Below the pieces are notes generated by a model that was not told the origin of the DNA, did no database searches, and was given only the letters and a program-made list of their open reading frames with translations. The translations under genes and the position numbers were made by a program. Of a stretch of 64,000 nucleotides of DNA, positions 63,515-64,000 are shown piece by piece. The DNA is from Acuticoccus sp963704595 (GTDB taxonomy: Bacteria > Pseudomonadota > Alphaproteobacteria > Rhizobiales > Amorphaceae), in NCBI GenBank assembly GCA_963704595.1, contig OY969922.1:3720001-3784000 (forward strand). The letters run 5' to 3'. The first letter of the stretch is position 1. Each line of letters opens with the position of its first letter.

Positions 63515-64000
63515 TCATCGACTGGCCTCCTCGTCGTCGCTCAGGGATTTGACGAGGTCGCGGAAGCGGCGGAAGGCGTAGTCCGTGACGTCGATGGCTT
63601 CCTCGATGTCGCGGCGGGTGCCGGCCCAGTCACGCTCGCCGCCCCGCGTCGCTGCGCCGAGTTCATCGGCGGATGCGGCCTCGACGTCCTCGAGCAGCGC
63701 CTTCACCATCGCAAGACGCTCCTTCAGCGCCTCGTTCTCCGCCTTCAGCGCGCGGTTTTCGGCGAGGAGCTCGCCGGATGCGGGAAATTCCGTGTCGTCC
63801 GCGGAGCGATTGCCGATCACCACGGTCCGGCAGGCGAACATCGGCTGGGACTCTGCGCAGAGCCGGACCTCGCCGGTCTCGCGGTCGAGGCGGAGGAGGT
63901 CGTCGCCCACGCGCTCGATCTGGTAGCGCGCATCGTCTGCTTCCCGCTCGCGGGTGTCGAAGCGGTCCCGGGCGTCCTGCGGGGCGGGGGCTGCGCGCAG
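63515..64000 (-). CDS. Hypothetical coiled-coil protein (5'-truncated by window edge)
   Basis: The minus-strand frame is open to the window end. It reads RYQIERVGDDLLRLDRETG near the GTG at 63910, then CRTVVIGNRSADD, a coiled coil (ELLAENRALKAENEALKERL) and a charged tail ending SDDEEASR. No family recognised; the N-terminus is outside. Confidence 0.6.
   Translation of the reverse strand: MRAAPAPQDARDRFDTREREADDARYQIERVGDDLLRLDRETGEVRLCAESQPMFACRTVVIGNRSADDTEFPASGELLAENRALKAENEALKERLAMVKALLEDVEAASADELGAATRGGERDWAGTRRDIEEAIDVTDYAFRRFRDLVKSLSDDEEASR

Overview
This is a very GC-rich, densely packed 64 kb stretch of an alphaproteobacterial chromosome, most likely from a Hyphomicrobiales (Rhizobiales)-type organism. 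The markers are a TIGR02302/DUF4175 protein, a DUF2125 protein, the order dapC-like aminotransferase / ftsK / lolA, ftsE-ftsX-plsC, a RatA/COQ10 gene overlapping lipA, atpHAG, kdsD-kdsA and frequent 1-8 nt gene overlaps. I see no rRNA, CRISPR array, prophage or insertion sequence. Genus cannot be fixed from sequence alone.

Layout. 0-6.3 kb: a branched-chain-amino-acid-type ABC transporter (livH end, livM, livG) whose last ATPase is fused to a Tm-1-like (UPF0261) domain, followed by the TIM-barrel partner of Tm-1. 6.4-11.3 kb: a dienelactone-hydrolase-like enzyme, a CPA1 antiporter with a cyclic-nucleotide domain, tRNA-Phe and trhO. 11.7-18.4 kb: an MscS channel, a copper cassette (DUF2946, then a YcnI-PCuAC fusion), and a diguanylate cyclase with three periplasmic binding-protein domains. 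18.5-25 kb: dapC-like aminotransferase, ftsK, a DUF1801 protein, lolA and a universal stress protein. 25-33.5 kb: an HD/M20 pair on the minus strand, then TIGR02302, ftsE-ftsX-plsC and chaC. 33.6-38.4 kb: DUF2125, alaX-sseA, a hypothetical gene, an EamA transporter and degenerate copies of its 3' end. 38.6-46.9 kb, mostly minus strand: ratA, lipA, yraN, dac, bolA (plus strand), pyrE, pyrD, pyrK, a histone-deacetylase-family gene and tRNA-Gly. 47-52.5 kb: a NaChBac-type sodium channel, a secreted sensor plus chemoreceptor pair, a hydrolase and an EamA transporter. 52.6-57.7 kb: atpH-atpA-atpG, a strong terminator, kdsD-kdsA. 57.8-64 kb: an FAD oxidoreductase/quinone reductase pair, marR, EamA, an aminotransferase with a duplicated tail, yjbQ and a partial coiled-coil protein.

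Two cautions. At least 21 single-base frame breaks interrupt otherwise well-conserved proteins. Nearly all (20 of 21 by my reading) are one-base insertions, and 10 lie in the first 2.3 kb. This looks more like insertion-biased sequencing error than gene decay, so I annotate these genes across the breaks. Second, atpD and atpC do not follow atpG; a terminator and kdsD do.

The most interesting items are the ABC ATPase-Tm-1 fusion with its TIM-barrel neighbour and the hairpin cluster inside that operon, the triple-sensor diguanylate cyclase, the YcnI-PCuAC fusion, FtsX with about 290 extra N-terminal residues, the two 3'-end tandem duplications, and the histone-deacetylase-like gene translationally coupled to pyrK-pyrD.
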